Shown one piece after another: positions 1 through 9,786 of a stretch of 64,000 bases of DNA. The position numbers and the translations under genes were made by a program. Numbering within the stretch: position 1 is the stretch's first letter; every line of letters starts with the position of its first letter. Below the pieces are notes generated by a model. That model had not been told where the DNA came from. It worked only from the letters and a program-made list of their open reading frames with translations, and did no database searches. This DNA is from Cladocopium goreaui. Taxonomy: Eukaryota; Sar; Dinophyceae; Suessiales; Symbiodiniaceae. The stretch spans positions 216,855 to 280,854 of the forward strand of contig CAMXCT020000252.1 in assembly GCA_947184155.2 (NCBI GenBank), in the 5' to 3' direction.

Positions 1-46
1 GTTTGGAAGCCGCTCCCTGGCCTTCTTTGCTTCCTCATTGTCATTG

Positions 47-612
47 CTGGCCCCCTTCAAGGGGGGTTCTGATTTCTTTGACCATTGGATTAGTGATCGC
101 AGCTGACAGTCAAGAGGATGACTATTACGTTCATGAAGGCCCATTACGAGCTGACCTGAGAGGACTCTGAGAGAGATTTCGTAGTTGTCTGCTTTCGTGT
201 ACAGCTAGGCTCATGCTAGGGTTAACCCCCGAGCTGAGTCTTCATGTCTGCCTGAGCAGCTGCGACACATAATTCGTTTTTGTTTGCATGCTTTTGATAG
301 GGATGCAGTGGATTTTCCACTGCTTCCAAGTGCAAATCGATTCTGTGGGTGTTTTCGTTTGGGCTCTGGCCCCGTTTTTGTGCTTTGGTGTTTTCCTGCT
401 TTTTGCTTCGCTTTTTCCGCTGGCGAAACGCAAGTCTGGCTGGGGGATTTGCGGGTCGTCGCTTTTTGTGTGGTTGTTGTTTCTTTGTTTTGCTTCAATC
501 GATTTGCTGATTTCAAGGACCTTGCGTCCCTGTACAGAGTTTTTTGCTGCTTACTCTCATGTAAGGACCGAGCCATTAGCGCGACATCGGCCACACTCGA
601 GGAAAAAAAAGT
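47..612 (+). repeat. Dispersed poly(A)-tailed retroelement-like repeat, copy 1
   Basis: This stretch aligns with 7100-7672 in order: a C-run/G-run hairpin (51-68), a shared CTGA-CTGAGAGGAC block near 150, a GATGCAGTGG block near 302, a GAAACGCAAGTCTGGCTGGG block near 424 and the 3' end CATGTAAGGACCGAGCC followed by ATCGGCCA and an A-run (604-611). The ordered homology and the terminal A-run point to a non-LTR or SINE-like retroposed family. No conserved protein is encoded; frames that are open in one copy are not kept in the other. The 5' limit is uncertain. Confidence 0.6.
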
Positions 613-738
613 CCCCTCCTTCTGCAGATGGCCCAAGAGGCGGCACCTGTCCACATGTCCACTGAGCAGCAGTTGTCCCTCCCTTTGCTTGCTCAGGCAA
701 TGAGAAGGCTGTAACGGCTGGGTTGGCAAAAGTTTCAT

Positions 739-1560
739 TTAATGCCTGCATAGTGTCCCCGTGACGTCAAATGGCTTCGCACTGACTTGCCCTGTAGGGT
801 CTGAGTACTTGCGTTTGCCATGAGGCACCTCTTCCTTGCGTCCGATTTGCCTCATACCATACTCATCTTCAAACCCTGTGGTGAAGGTCTCATGAGAGGC
901 CCAGCAGCTCCGAGTGTCATCGTTAAGTGCAATGATACGGTCCTTCTTTTTGCCTGCATCCGTTTCAAGCTCCTTGGAAGTCCAGCAGGCAGTACGGCGC
1001 GCAAGGATGTGGTGTTCGTGCATTTTATTGGAATAGAAGTGATTCAGCTTCTCATTGTGTGGATGGCCTGAGATGACCGCAAATCTTCTTGGGCTAACCC
1101 AAATCCATAGGTCTTCCTGGAAAGACTCCGTTGTGTAAAAGGGCCAAATTGTGCGACCTCCCATTTCTACAAAACTGAAGTTGGTATATACATCATCACT
1201 GTTGTCAGAGTCAACATGACAAAAGTCATGCGTCAACTTGGCCGAGCTGGAGCCTGGAAAACCGCTCAGAACCTCCTTCATATTCTCATCAATAATGATA
1301 TTCCAACATTCAGAGTTGATGACCATGCGATATTCGTAGAAAGCCCATGAGTAGATTTGCGGGCCGAGATGCTGATATCTGCCTTGGTGGTGATACACCT
1401 TGATTCCATCATATTCTTGTACAAAAGACTCTTTATATTTCTGACGTCGGAGCTCGAGGTCAGCCTCTGCGGTTGGGCCATCCGGCATCGTGCTGTTAGA
1501 TGCGGGATCAGGTTGAGGGCCCGCTTTCAGTCTCCAATTATCCCCAACCCATTGCGTCAT
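739..1560 (-). CDS. Hypothetical protein, 273 aa
   Basis: An ATG-started minus-strand frame of 273 residues with a natural amino-acid mix, unlike the low-complexity frames around it. It is rich in Trp, Tyr and His (for example YDGIKVYHHQGRYQ and the WIWVSPRRF stretch) with a polar, basic C-terminus. I see no signal peptide, membrane segment or catalytic motif that I recognise. The ATG at 1560 was chosen because the frame further upstream has no ATG before an in-frame stop and enters purine/pyrimidine-biased sequence. It could be a single-exon gene or the last exon of a longer one. It lies downstream, on the same strand, of the broken gene at 2135-4584, and could be connected to it by splicing, but I see no proof. 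Confidence 0.45.
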   Translation of the reverse strand: MTQWVGDNWRLKAGPQPDPASNSTMPDGPTAEADLELRRQKYKESFVQEYDGIKVYHHQGRYQHLGPQIYSWAFYEYRMVINSECWNIIIDENMKEVLSGFPGSSSAKLTHDFCHVDSDNSDDVYTNFSFVEMGGRTIWPFYTTESFQEDLWIWVSPRRFAVISGHPHNEKLNHFYSNKMHEHHILARRTACWTSKELETDAGKKKDRIIALNDDTRSCWASHETFTTGFEDEYGMRQIGRKEEVPHGKRKYSDPTGQVSAKPFDVTGTLCRH

Positions 1561-1621
1561 GCAACACTGCTTACAGCTTGATCGCCACAATTGCGCAAAT
1601 CGAGTAGAGGAGGGTCCGAAT

Positions 1622-1880
1622 GGACACAAGGTAAGGGCAGCGGGCACAATAGGCAGAGATACCAATCAGGGAGAGGACACAAGGAGCACCAGCAGCAGGT
1701 GGAGCAAGAGCCAGGGGGAGGCGGGGAGTAGCCAGGAGGCAAAGGGACAGATAAAGGCGCAGGGAGAACGGGAAGGACGTAAGAGGGGGAGAGTGGGCAA
1801 AGGGAGGTAGGGGTGGTAAGGAGAGGGTACACCCCTGAACCAGTCTGCGGCCAGAGGTGTGAGAGCCCTCACCTTACCCA
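1622..1880. other. Purine-rich low-complexity sequence
   Basis: The plus strand is strongly A/G-biased (GGGAGAGG, GGAGGCGGGG and similar). Open frames here on both strands (Pro/Leu-rich on minus, Gly/Arg/Lys-rich on plus) reflect composition. I see no gene. Confidence 0.5.
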
Positions 1881-2134
1881 GGCAAAGGGGGAAGAGGGTA
1901 ACTTGAGCCACAATGTAGCAGAATGCAATCTTTGCGTGAGATGCTAGCTATGGTCAACTTGCATTCGTGCCTCACAAGACAGCATGTTCAGCTTGATATG
2001 CTAGTGACAAAGTAGAGTGTGCACACCATGCATATGATGATTTCCATGAAGCACACAGCTTGTTTTTTCTCCCCTACTTCTCACGAGTTCGTACCTTTGT
2101 GTACGGCGTCCAAAGGCTGTTGATAGTGTATTGC

Positions 2135-4584
2135 TTAAAATAAAGAACGAAAGCAGGCGAGCTCTGTATAACTCTGTTGGGCATGAACAGTCGCAACCCG
2201 GATGGTGGAAACATCAGTGAAACGGATACCCTCAGCACCCAATTGAGCAATCATCTGATCATCGATGTAACTGATGACCTCTTCAGTGAGGGTGCATTCA
2301 CACGGTGTGCGCTGTATCAAGCCATTGGACAGCAAAATATACTCTTGAAAGTGAGTACTGTCAAGCCCAGCAACTGCAGATGTTGCAGTGCATGCCGTCC
2401 AAACTTCAGCGTCAGGTGATCTCAGCTTAAGTATAAAGAGCTCGAGGTTTTGTCCAATGGTGCCTGGAACTGGCCGCTCTGCCACTGGAACGACGTCTAG
2501 GACCACTTAGCAAGTACTTCTGAGAGGGTGAATACACATTCCATTTGAATAGCCAACTCAGCAGGGCAAGAGATTAGATGCATGACATACGTGGCATGTG
2601 TGCTGTGCGAAGCGGGTACTTGAGCATTAAATCTGCTGAGAAAGGTTCCAGAACAGATGCATATCGTGAGGTGGGGCATACTGGTGCATAATGTAGCTTC
2701 TCAGCTTGAACCTCCACTTTTTCCACGATGTCAATAATTCTATCACACTTTGTAGGTGATTCTACAGCAGCACAACGCTAGGGGATAACAACTCGCTGGT
2801 GGAGTCACTCACCGCTGCATTGGGTGGGTCCTGTATCAGAAACTGAATGCGTACTAGGGGCTGAATCGCTCTGGCCACATCCCTGAGGAGAGTGTCTTGT
2901 GAGACCGGTCGTACAACCGTATCGATTCCATCAGCTACTTCAGTCCAAGTACTTATGTAAGGTGGTCGATTTGCTCTTAGGAGCACAAAAGCGATGTCAA
3001 TAAAAGCTGAAAGGGAGACTGCTAATGCCGTTGCATCGACGAAACCACCCAGACTGGCTGCGATCTGTACTGTCTGCACCACGACTCGAAAAGGGTGGGC
3101 ATCAAGTGGAACCGGGCGCCTTCCTGATTCATCAGTCAAGGAACCTAGACCTGTGGGGACCAAATACAGTCGGTTGATCCAGACCCCTCTAGAAGCTGGG
3201 CAGCTAAATGCCGCCAGTGGTACTTGATACTCTGACATGAACGCTCTACTTGCATTAAGTCTCTGTCAAGCGTACTGTACAACAGCTGTAGCCCCAACAC
3301 CTCATCCGGAAAGAGGGTGACGAGACCGCTTTGCATTAGTCTGACAGTACGACGGAGGTCTCGTAGAGTGGTTGTCAGATCTTGCGCCGCCTCCAGCCCA
3401 TAGAGGATTATTCTGACCGATGGCGGAACTTGATGGCCACGCTGTCTAAAACGCGCGAAGGCCATGGGTCTTAGTTGTCAGAGAGCGTCAGATGCGGATT
3501 CTCCGGTATGGGCTATAACTCTTCCAGGAAAATTTGTTAAAGGAGGTAAGCCTACCGGATCAGTCTGCGACCAGACAGGCAAACCTCCAGAAACCAAGAG
3601 CAAACATATCAGTTGGCTGATGGTATTCCCTGTAGTAAGGAGATATTTAGTGGCAGGTTGATAACATCCAGTCCAAACAACCGTCAAACCGAGAAGACAA
3701 TAGGGTAAAATAACACAGGGAGGAAGCGCTAAGTATTTTGTTTGAGCCAACGCTGCAGAGAAGTGTCAGAATCATCATATATACCATTCAGATTCTAGTG
3801 AGCATCATGATCAATGCGGCTTATCTCTTATTTGAGCTTGTTGAAATTTTTCTGCTCGCATCTACCCTTAGAGCATTGCTCTAGTGCACAAAACTAGCTC
3901 CACAGGGGCAGAACCCCGCTGTGAAACAGCAGATTAACCACTGACAAGAGCCGCATAGGCTTCGCTGAGCATCTGCCAACTTTGTTGCACACGGTAGATA
4001 GCCTGGTTTGCTTCATGTATCAAATCATTGTGTTGCCTTTGCAGAAGGTGTATGCCTTCACTTAAGTGGAAAAGTCTGTCCGCTTCACTGGAGCTGTTGG
4101 GGAATCTCCCAGCAATTGCATCACGGCAGACTTGAGATGCGCGGAAGTCAAAGCAGGATCGATCATCTTCATGCACAGCACTATTGATCCTGGCTTGGTC
4201 CCTGAGAGCAATTCCTTCTGCCTGGGGGGCATATACTTCTATACGATTCCCCAACAAGTTGTAGGCATGCATAACTTCTGCTATAATGGCACATTGTTGG
4301 GCACTTCGTGCCACAATAGCGAGCCGACGTGAATTCGCCCAACAGGCGTAGCCATAGTGGCGACTTTCAGCTGCAAAGGGGTAAAAGCCTCGTCCAGCTA
4401 CTTAATCCTCGTCAGTTTCATTAATAAGAACTTTGTGGAAACCATGAGGTAAGCGGTCTCGTGTCTGAACATTCGCGTCCTGTGGGAGCCAATTGTCATC
4501 GTCGGCCCATAATATATTCCACTTTTGCTTCATAGGGGAAGAAGGTGGCTCCATACAACTCCCGCAAGAAGTTGCCATTGTTTG
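2135..4584 (-). pseudogene. Broken or frameshifted gene: seven overlapping or abutting coding-like frames
   Basis: Reading right to left, protein-like frames follow each other almost without gaps. 4584-4405 and 4401-3934 are in one frame, split only by TAA (4402-4404). After a gap with a possible acceptor (TTCTCTGCAG near 3753), 3750-3481 and 3477-3145 are again one frame, split only by TGA (3478-3480). Then come 3238-2762, 2777-2574, 2679-2497 and 2506-2135, each overlapping the previous one and each displaced in the same -1 sense. The peptides look like real protein: a helical, Gln-rich segment near 4000, a hydrophobic segment near 3720, and a mixed alpha/beta-like segment at 3238-2762. I do not recognise the family. 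The simplest reading is a decayed gene with one-base deletions and nonsense changes; unrecognised introns or recoding are alternatives. Confidence 0.5.
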
Positions 4585-4629
4585 TCCTCATCGGGAGTTC
4601 GAAGGACTGCAAAGGGATGCGGTTGACCA

Positions 4630-5271
4630 GTGCTGCAGGCAGTCAAGTTCACCGACAAGAATGCCCCTGGACTGAACTTGGCGCTGGATGAGGAATTCCA
4701 AGCAGCCAATTGTTTTACGGAGCTCATCCGTGGGTACACAATGGGCGCAGTGGAACCCTACACCATGATGGGTCTGCAACCCACTGGACCCACAAGAGTC
4801 AACTTGGAAGTCATCGTACCATCCCCAACAGGACTTACTCCAGCAAAGTGGAAGCAGACAGCTACTCTGTGCCCACTAGATTGGCCGTCAAACTATAGCC
4901 TCCTCAGATTGTGGCACACGACCAAAAGCTTCCACCAGTATGCTGCACAACTCAAGCAGCAAATGCAGCATCGTCATATGTTTACCCACTGGGAAGTCAA
5001 CCGCACGAGGTTGGCGAGTAGGGTGCTCTTCCAGCGACCAGCCCATTATGTGCCAGAAGCGACGCTTAGGCAACATGTGCAAGAAAGGGTTTCCCCTGAT
5101 AGGCGATTACGTAGGAAAACGCAAGAGACTGACAGGGTTGCCTTTCAGGCCAAATGCAATGAACTGCGGCTCCATGCCGCAGGGGAAGAGAGAACTAATC
5201 CTGTCTCCTTTGCAATTGGGAACAGCTGGAATGACACTCTCCGAGCAGATAAACACTCTCCGAGCAGATAA
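4630..5271 (+). CDS. Hypothetical protein or terminal exon, about 210 aa
   Basis: A long plus-strand frame with convincing amino-acid composition: a hydrophobic/charged N-terminal part, a PSPTGLTPAKWKQ segment, a Gln/His-rich helix and an Arg-rich C-terminal part. There is no ATG at the left edge; an in-frame TGA lies at 4624-4626 and a possible acceptor (GCTGCAG|GC) near 4638, so it is probably an exon; the first in-frame ATG is at 4741. It is divergent from the broken minus-strand gene at 4584. The stop is created by a 19-bp tandem duplication; without it the frame would run on for about a dozen residues to TAG near 5311. The family is not recognised. Confidence 0.45.
   Translation: MLQAVKFTDKNAPGLNLALDEEFQAANCFTELIRGYTMGAVEPYTMMGLQPTGPTRVNLEVIVPSPTGLTPAKWKQTATLCPLDWPSNYSLLRLWHTTKSFHQYAAQLKQQMQHRHMFTHWEVNRTRLASRVLFQRPAHYVPEATLRQHVQERVSPDRRLRRKTQETDRVAFQAKCNELRLHAAGEERTNPVSFAIGNSWNDTLRADKHSPSR
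5234..5271 (+). repeat. 19-bp perfect tandem duplication at an ORF 3' end
   Basis: ACACTCTCCGAGCAGATAA occurs twice back to back (5234-5252 and 5253-5271). Because 19 is not a multiple of three, the second copy shifts the frame and supplies the stop TAA. Confidence 0.9.
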
Positions 5272-5319
5272 ACAACACTACCTTGAATATACTACACGGA
5301 GTTTGACGTAGCGACCCTC

Positions 5320-6400
5320 CCCTTCCTTCTCCTCTTCCCTTGGTTTTGTTGTCTCGCTTTTGCCAATTTGTCTCCTGTGTCCTCTGTCCCTGGGCACCAC
5401 ATTGCGATTTGCCCCCACTTGCCGCGGTGTGGTGGGGGTCTTTTTGCGTGCCTCCGTGGGGTTCTGTCCCCTCTTGGCCCCCCTTTTCTTTAGTTTAGTA
5501 GGTTGGTTTGGTGCGGTCTTGATTTGGGCTGTGCTCTCCCTGCCGTCTTTTGTCCTTGGTCGTGTGTTTCGCTTCCTCTCGTGCGGGGCCCCTTTTTGGT
5601 GGTGTTTTCGTTGTGTTGGTGTTTCTGCCTGCGCGGTTGTGGGTGTCTTTCCGTGGCCGTCTTGCTCCTTTCTGTGGGTGGTTGGGTCTCTTTGTGTCTG
5701 TTCTTTGTTTGGCTGTTGTCGGCTCCCCTCCCCTGCCGGTTGCTGCTTCCCTTCCCCCTGCGGTTGGTCCCTTGTGGCGTCCTGGCCCAGTTTCTACGCT
5801 AGTCCCTCCCTCTGGGTATCTGGTTGCTTTTTGTGACGGCCTGGTTGCCTTGCCTTACTGCTGGGGGTGTTGTTGTGCTCTGTCGTCCTCACTTCATTTT
5901 GTCTCATGGCAGCAAAGGCCTTTGGCCCTGTGTGGGGTTTGTTTTACCCTCTACACCATGATGCATGTGTTGTTAGGGTGCTCAGTATTACCACGCTGAG
6001 GTATTCATCTGTGATGATCCAGGTCCCCCATTGGACACCGCTAAGCTACACTTTTGCTATTCTTGGCAGTAAGTGTGGCATCCTCCGCCCCTGTCCTCTT
6101 CTGCCTTCCCGGTGCCCCCTCTCTCTTTCCTGTTGTGGGTGTGTCTTGGTTGCTGCTCGTTGGTTCCTTCCGTTTCTTCATGCAATCTCCCCTGCCCTCA
6201 CTTAGGCGCGTGACGTATGGAGCTTAGATTGGTGCGAGAGTGCTTTTTGATTAGTTTGGGGTGCCTTCATAGATTTTTGTTATTGTTTGAGTGGCAAGGA
6301 AACAGCAATGTTCACTAAGGTGACTAAGGACTGGAATCTTTTGGCGCCCCCTAGGGCCCCCGTTTTTTGCCCCTCTTCCTTTGCTTTGCCCTCCTCGAAT
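5320..6400 (+). repeat. C/T- and T/G-rich repeat; right part has an inverted copy at 7700-8035
   Basis: The first half is strongly pyrimidine-biased, so its open frames (Cys/Leu/Phe/Val-rich) are not credible genes. The right part, about 6060-6400, is homologous to the reverse complement of 7700-8035: both share the CTGCCTTCCCGG block, a CACTTAGGCG block, TTGATTAGTTT, TGGCAAGGAA and CTAAGGTGACTAAGG in the same order. This is therefore a dispersed repeat present twice in opposite orientation. Confidence 0.55.
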
Positions 6401-7080
6401 TCGTTTGTTTCTTCTGAGCTTGTAATGGGTGTCCTCTGTCCGGTGGCTCTACGTGGTTGGTTGTGTCTATCCGAGAGGGGCGGTAGTTAGCCGGCCGAAG
6501 CCATGGACCAGGCTGCGCTGCAGTGAGTCTCACTGGAGCAATCCAGTGGTGCTCCCTGTAGGACAGCCTGGGGCGCCCGCGCGCAGCACAAGTCTGCCTG
6601 CATGGTTCGTCAGTTGGTGGACGGGACTTGGTGACTCTGCAGCCTGCCTACTCTGCGGGTGAGTAGTTGTACGGGTTTGGATGCACTATATTCGTCTACT
6701 TTGCATACTGCAATGCACTGCAGGTCTTTCAGGGACGATGACATCCTGAAATGTCTTGAACAGTTCTGCGGTTGGCACGTTTAACGAACCTGCACCAACT
6801 AGAGCTACGTTGCCGAATGTAAAGTTGGTATGGCGAAACTGTTGTTTGCAGTCATGTCAATCTTCGGCTTTCTTTTGCTGTCCGAGCGTGGAGTCAACGC
6901 ATTGTCTGGCTTCATGCTATCTGCACGACTGAAGACATTTTTGCATGCTTTTCATCTTTGCGAGCATTGCCTATGGCAGAGGAGTACCACTGGCTGAGCT
7001 CAATCACTTTGCAGGTTTACATTTCTCCCCTATGAAATTAGGGGCCCTGCACTACATGATCTACAAAGGCTGTATGGAAG
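6401..7080. other. No supported gene
   Basis: Mixed sequence between repeats. Short open frames lack start context, family motifs or conserved composition. I see no feature I can support. Confidence 0.4.
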
Positions 7081-7099
7081 TTTTTCACTGGCTTGCGAA

Positions 7100-7672
7100 G
7101 CTTCCTATGCGCCACTACCGTCCGCCCCCCCTCTTGGGGGGGTACCTGGTACAGTGACCACCACGACATTCTTGCTCACGGAGAATAGATGATGGTGATT
7201 CCGTCCATGGAGGCCTTCTGGACAAGCTGATCTGAGAGGACGCTGAGAGAGGCACGGTTGTAGCCCCGTGATCATGTACAGCATCGGCACTTCTATGCCA
7301 AAGTAGACAGGCAAAATGTTTAGGCCTTCATGTCTTCTTGAATGTCGTGGTTCTTAATTCATTTGCGCATGTTTTTGAGAGTGATGCAGTGGTCAAGCCA
7401 CTGTGTCCTTTGGCAAATCTTTTTGGTGGGTGTTTTTGTTTGGGCTCCGGCCCCTTTTGTGTGTCTGGTTTGTGGTTTCTCTTGACGAAACGCAAGTCTG
7501 GCTGGGGGATTTGCGGGTCGTCTGGCTGGTCTTTGTGTTGTTTGGTTTGTTGTGATTTGCCTGCATTTCCGGACCCTTTTGGTCCCTGTACAAATTGGCG
7601 TTTTACTGCTTATACTCATGTAAGGACCGAGCCACAGTGCGACATCGGCCATACTCGAGGAAAAAAAACAAG
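7100..7672 (+). repeat. Dispersed poly(A)-tailed retroelement-like repeat, copy 2
   Basis: Homologous along its length to 47-612: hairpin CCCCCCC-TCTT-GGGGGGG (7125-7142), the CTGATCTGAGAGGACGCTGAG block, the GATGCAGTGG block (7384), GAAACGCAAGTCTGGCTGGG (7488), and the 3' end CATGTAAGGACCGAGCC ... CGACATCGGCCATAC with an A-run at 7661-7668. The copies are clearly diverged, so this is not a recent duplication of the whole region. Confidence 0.65.
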
Positions 7673-7699
7673 TAGCAAAACACATCACCGATTAAGGAG

Positions 7700-8035
7700 G
7701 AGAGAGACCAAAGGAAGAGAGACAGGGAAAAGGAGCCCTCCAGGGGCGCCGGGACTTTCTAAACCTTAGTCACCTTAGTAAGCCAAGTTCTTTCCTTGCC
7801 AAACATACAACATCAGAAAACTAATCAAACAAGACACACCAGAGAATACCCTCTAAAAGAGCTGAGCCCCAGACTTCTCTCGCCTAAGTGAAGGGAAAGG
7901 ATTGCACAAAGGGAAGGAAAAACGCCACCGACCGACAACCAAAAACCCACAACAAAACAAGAAAGAGGGAGAGAGGGCGCCGGGAAGGCAGATAAGGACA
8001 GGAGCGGAGTATGTCACACATGCTGCTAGGAGCGG
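7700..8035 (-). repeat. Inverted copy of the repeat at 6060-6400
   Basis: Its reverse complement matches 6060-6400 in ordered blocks (CTGCCTTCCCGG, CACTTAGGCG, TTGATTAGTTT, TTGGCAAGGAA, CTAAGGTGACTAAGG), with indels between blocks. No protein is conserved between the two. Confidence 0.55.
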
Positions 8036-8039
8036 TGAG

Positions 8040-9290
8040 TGTGATCATCAACGAGCTCCTGTAGTGCGGTGTCACGAAGCACGCAGCGCTGTCTGACAGC
8101 TCCATCAATATGCAATTGCCATCCCACTGGCGTCCTCCTGCTCGCCTTCTGGTTCTTGAGATTCCTCAGCTTCATAAGGCTCTTCACCTTCGTCACTTCT
8201 CTGAGTTTCCCTCCTTTTCCTCCACCTTTGCCCGCCCTTGCTGCCTTTCCTCTTTGGATCGAACAAAACGGAGACGGTCTCCTAGAAGAATCGTCTGCTA
8301 TGGTAGTCAAATCTTTTGTAGTGAAGACTGGATCAAAGGGGGCCAGAGGGAGATCGAGTACTGAGAGACCGGTGACACACCATATGAGCAGCACACTGCA
8401 AGATTTTGTAGGTAGTGCAGGGATAGGAGATCCTGAGACCGCTGGCTGGTAGACTCAGGGACCACATGCCACATCGTTTCTGAGAAGTGGGTCAAAGCAC
8501 TACACTGTGAGTTTTGAGTATCCTGTCCATCTCCAAGCTTGAAGGGTGCAGGAGACAATGATCTGCCTGTCAAAGGGTTGTTGATCTGGAATTCAAAGTA
8601 GGTAAGACGAAGATTACCAGCGTGCAGAGGAATTCTTTTGAATGTGATCTCAACTTACGCTCTTTTGGAAACTGGTTGGAAGACAGTTCTTGGCAATGCT
8701 GAGGAGAGTAAATTGTTTTTGAAGAACCTTTGAAGATTTCTGAGAGCATGGTGGCTGAAAGTCAGTTTGCTTTCAAAGCACAAGAGTGGTGTGAAGGGTT
8801 CTGGACCAGCACCGATGGACTTGAGCACCGTGAACACTGGAAACACTGTGAACACTGAACGCACTGAAACGAAACAAACCAAACGAACACTTGTTGTGGT
8901 TGTAGTTCAGTTGCAGCAGTTGTCCCTGAGGATGTTGTGGCTAAGGACCTGGTAACTAAGGAAGCTTCAGATGAAAAGTGCTGACATGTTGCAGTCGTTT
9001 TCCTATGTTGTAGGAGGTTTCATTTTGGAAGCACTCCCTTTTTTCAGCATGTTTTTGATGAACATGAGCCAATACCATTGAAACAGACGTTTTGTTCAAA
9101 ACAAACGTTGAAACAACATTTCATTCATGTTGCTCAAAGAATACTGGTTCCGTGAACTACACCTAGGCCTCAAAGTAACGGCATCCTTTGACCGTACTGA
9201 GTCGCACGTACGAGTGATTGATGGGCAGGTCCGATGCATCACACCTGACTTCAAGCCATATGCTTGCCCTGTTGTTCCAAGACTTCCATA
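8040..9290. other. No supported gene
   Basis: About 1.2 kb with only short, uncorroborated frames on both strands and short direct repeats such as the GTGAACACTG/GGAAACACTG run near 8825-8860. Nothing assignable. Confidence 0.4.
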
Positions 9291-9297
9291 CATTGGT

Positions 9298-9367
9298 GCT
9301 GCTGGAATCCACTTTGGCTCAGAGCGTTATCGGCCACACAGAAAAAAAGCTGCTGGAATCCACTTTG
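9298..9367 (+). mobile_element. 32-bp 5'-truncated retroinsertion with 19-bp target-site duplication
   Basis: GCTGCTGGAATCCACTTTG occurs at 9298-9316 and again, identical, at 9349-9367. Between the copies sit 32 bp that match the extreme 3' end of the dispersed repeat family (GCTCAGAGCG-TATCGGCCA and an A-run). This is the classic signature of target-primed reverse transcription of a very severely truncated copy. Confidence 0.85.
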
Positions 9368-9384
9368 TGTCCATTGTCAACCTC

Positions 9385-9573
9385 TCAGACTGGCCTGCAG
9401 ATTTCGCCTCTTGTGGTTTGTGTTTGTGTTTTGTTTGTGCTTTTGATTTGCCATCCTACATGACCACAGGTGTCTATGTAGATGTTATTTTAACTGCTTC
9501 TTCTCATGTAAGGACCGAGCCTCAGAGCGTGATCGGCCATACCGGAGAAAAAAAAATCAGACTGGCCTGCAGA
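9385..9573 (+). mobile_element. 155-bp 5'-truncated retroinsertion with 17-bp target-site duplication
   Basis: TCAGACTGGCCTGCAGA is present at 9385-9401 and identical at 9557-9573. The 155 bp between end in the same family 3' terminus as the copies near 612 and 7672 (CATGTAAGGACCGAGCC, then GATCGGCCATAC, then nine or more A). It is a third, truncated member of that family. Confidence 0.85.
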
Positions 9574-9604
9574 GTTCTGCGCTACTGTTGGTGTCTGCTG
9601 CACT

Positions 9605-9786
9605 GGTTATTGTTGAAGTCCTCCAGTCCACTTTTGTGGCTCCCATCCCTGATGGCGGCTCCTTGTATTCATTAATTACTGTAGTTAATTTACCGGTTCT
9701 ATGCAACATGCAGCTGAACGTGTGGAACGACCTGGCAAAAGCCAAGAGGCGTTGGACGGAAAAAAAAAAGGTTGTTGTTGAAGTCC
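9605..9786 (+). mobile_element. Poly(A)-tailed 148-bp insertion with probable 17-bp target-site duplication
   Basis: GGTTATTGTTGAAGTCC (9605-9621) and GGTTGTTGTTGAAGTCC (9770-9786) differ at one base and flank 148 bp that end in ten A residues (9760-9769). The body does not resemble the other two insertions, so it may be a retrocopied fragment of another transcript or another family. Confidence 0.6.

Noticed and set aside
5360-5999. 158- and 149-codon Cys/Leu/Phe/Val-rich frames resembling membrane proteins
   Set aside because: The DNA is T/C- and T/G-biased and open in several frames at once; composition explains the hydrophobicity.
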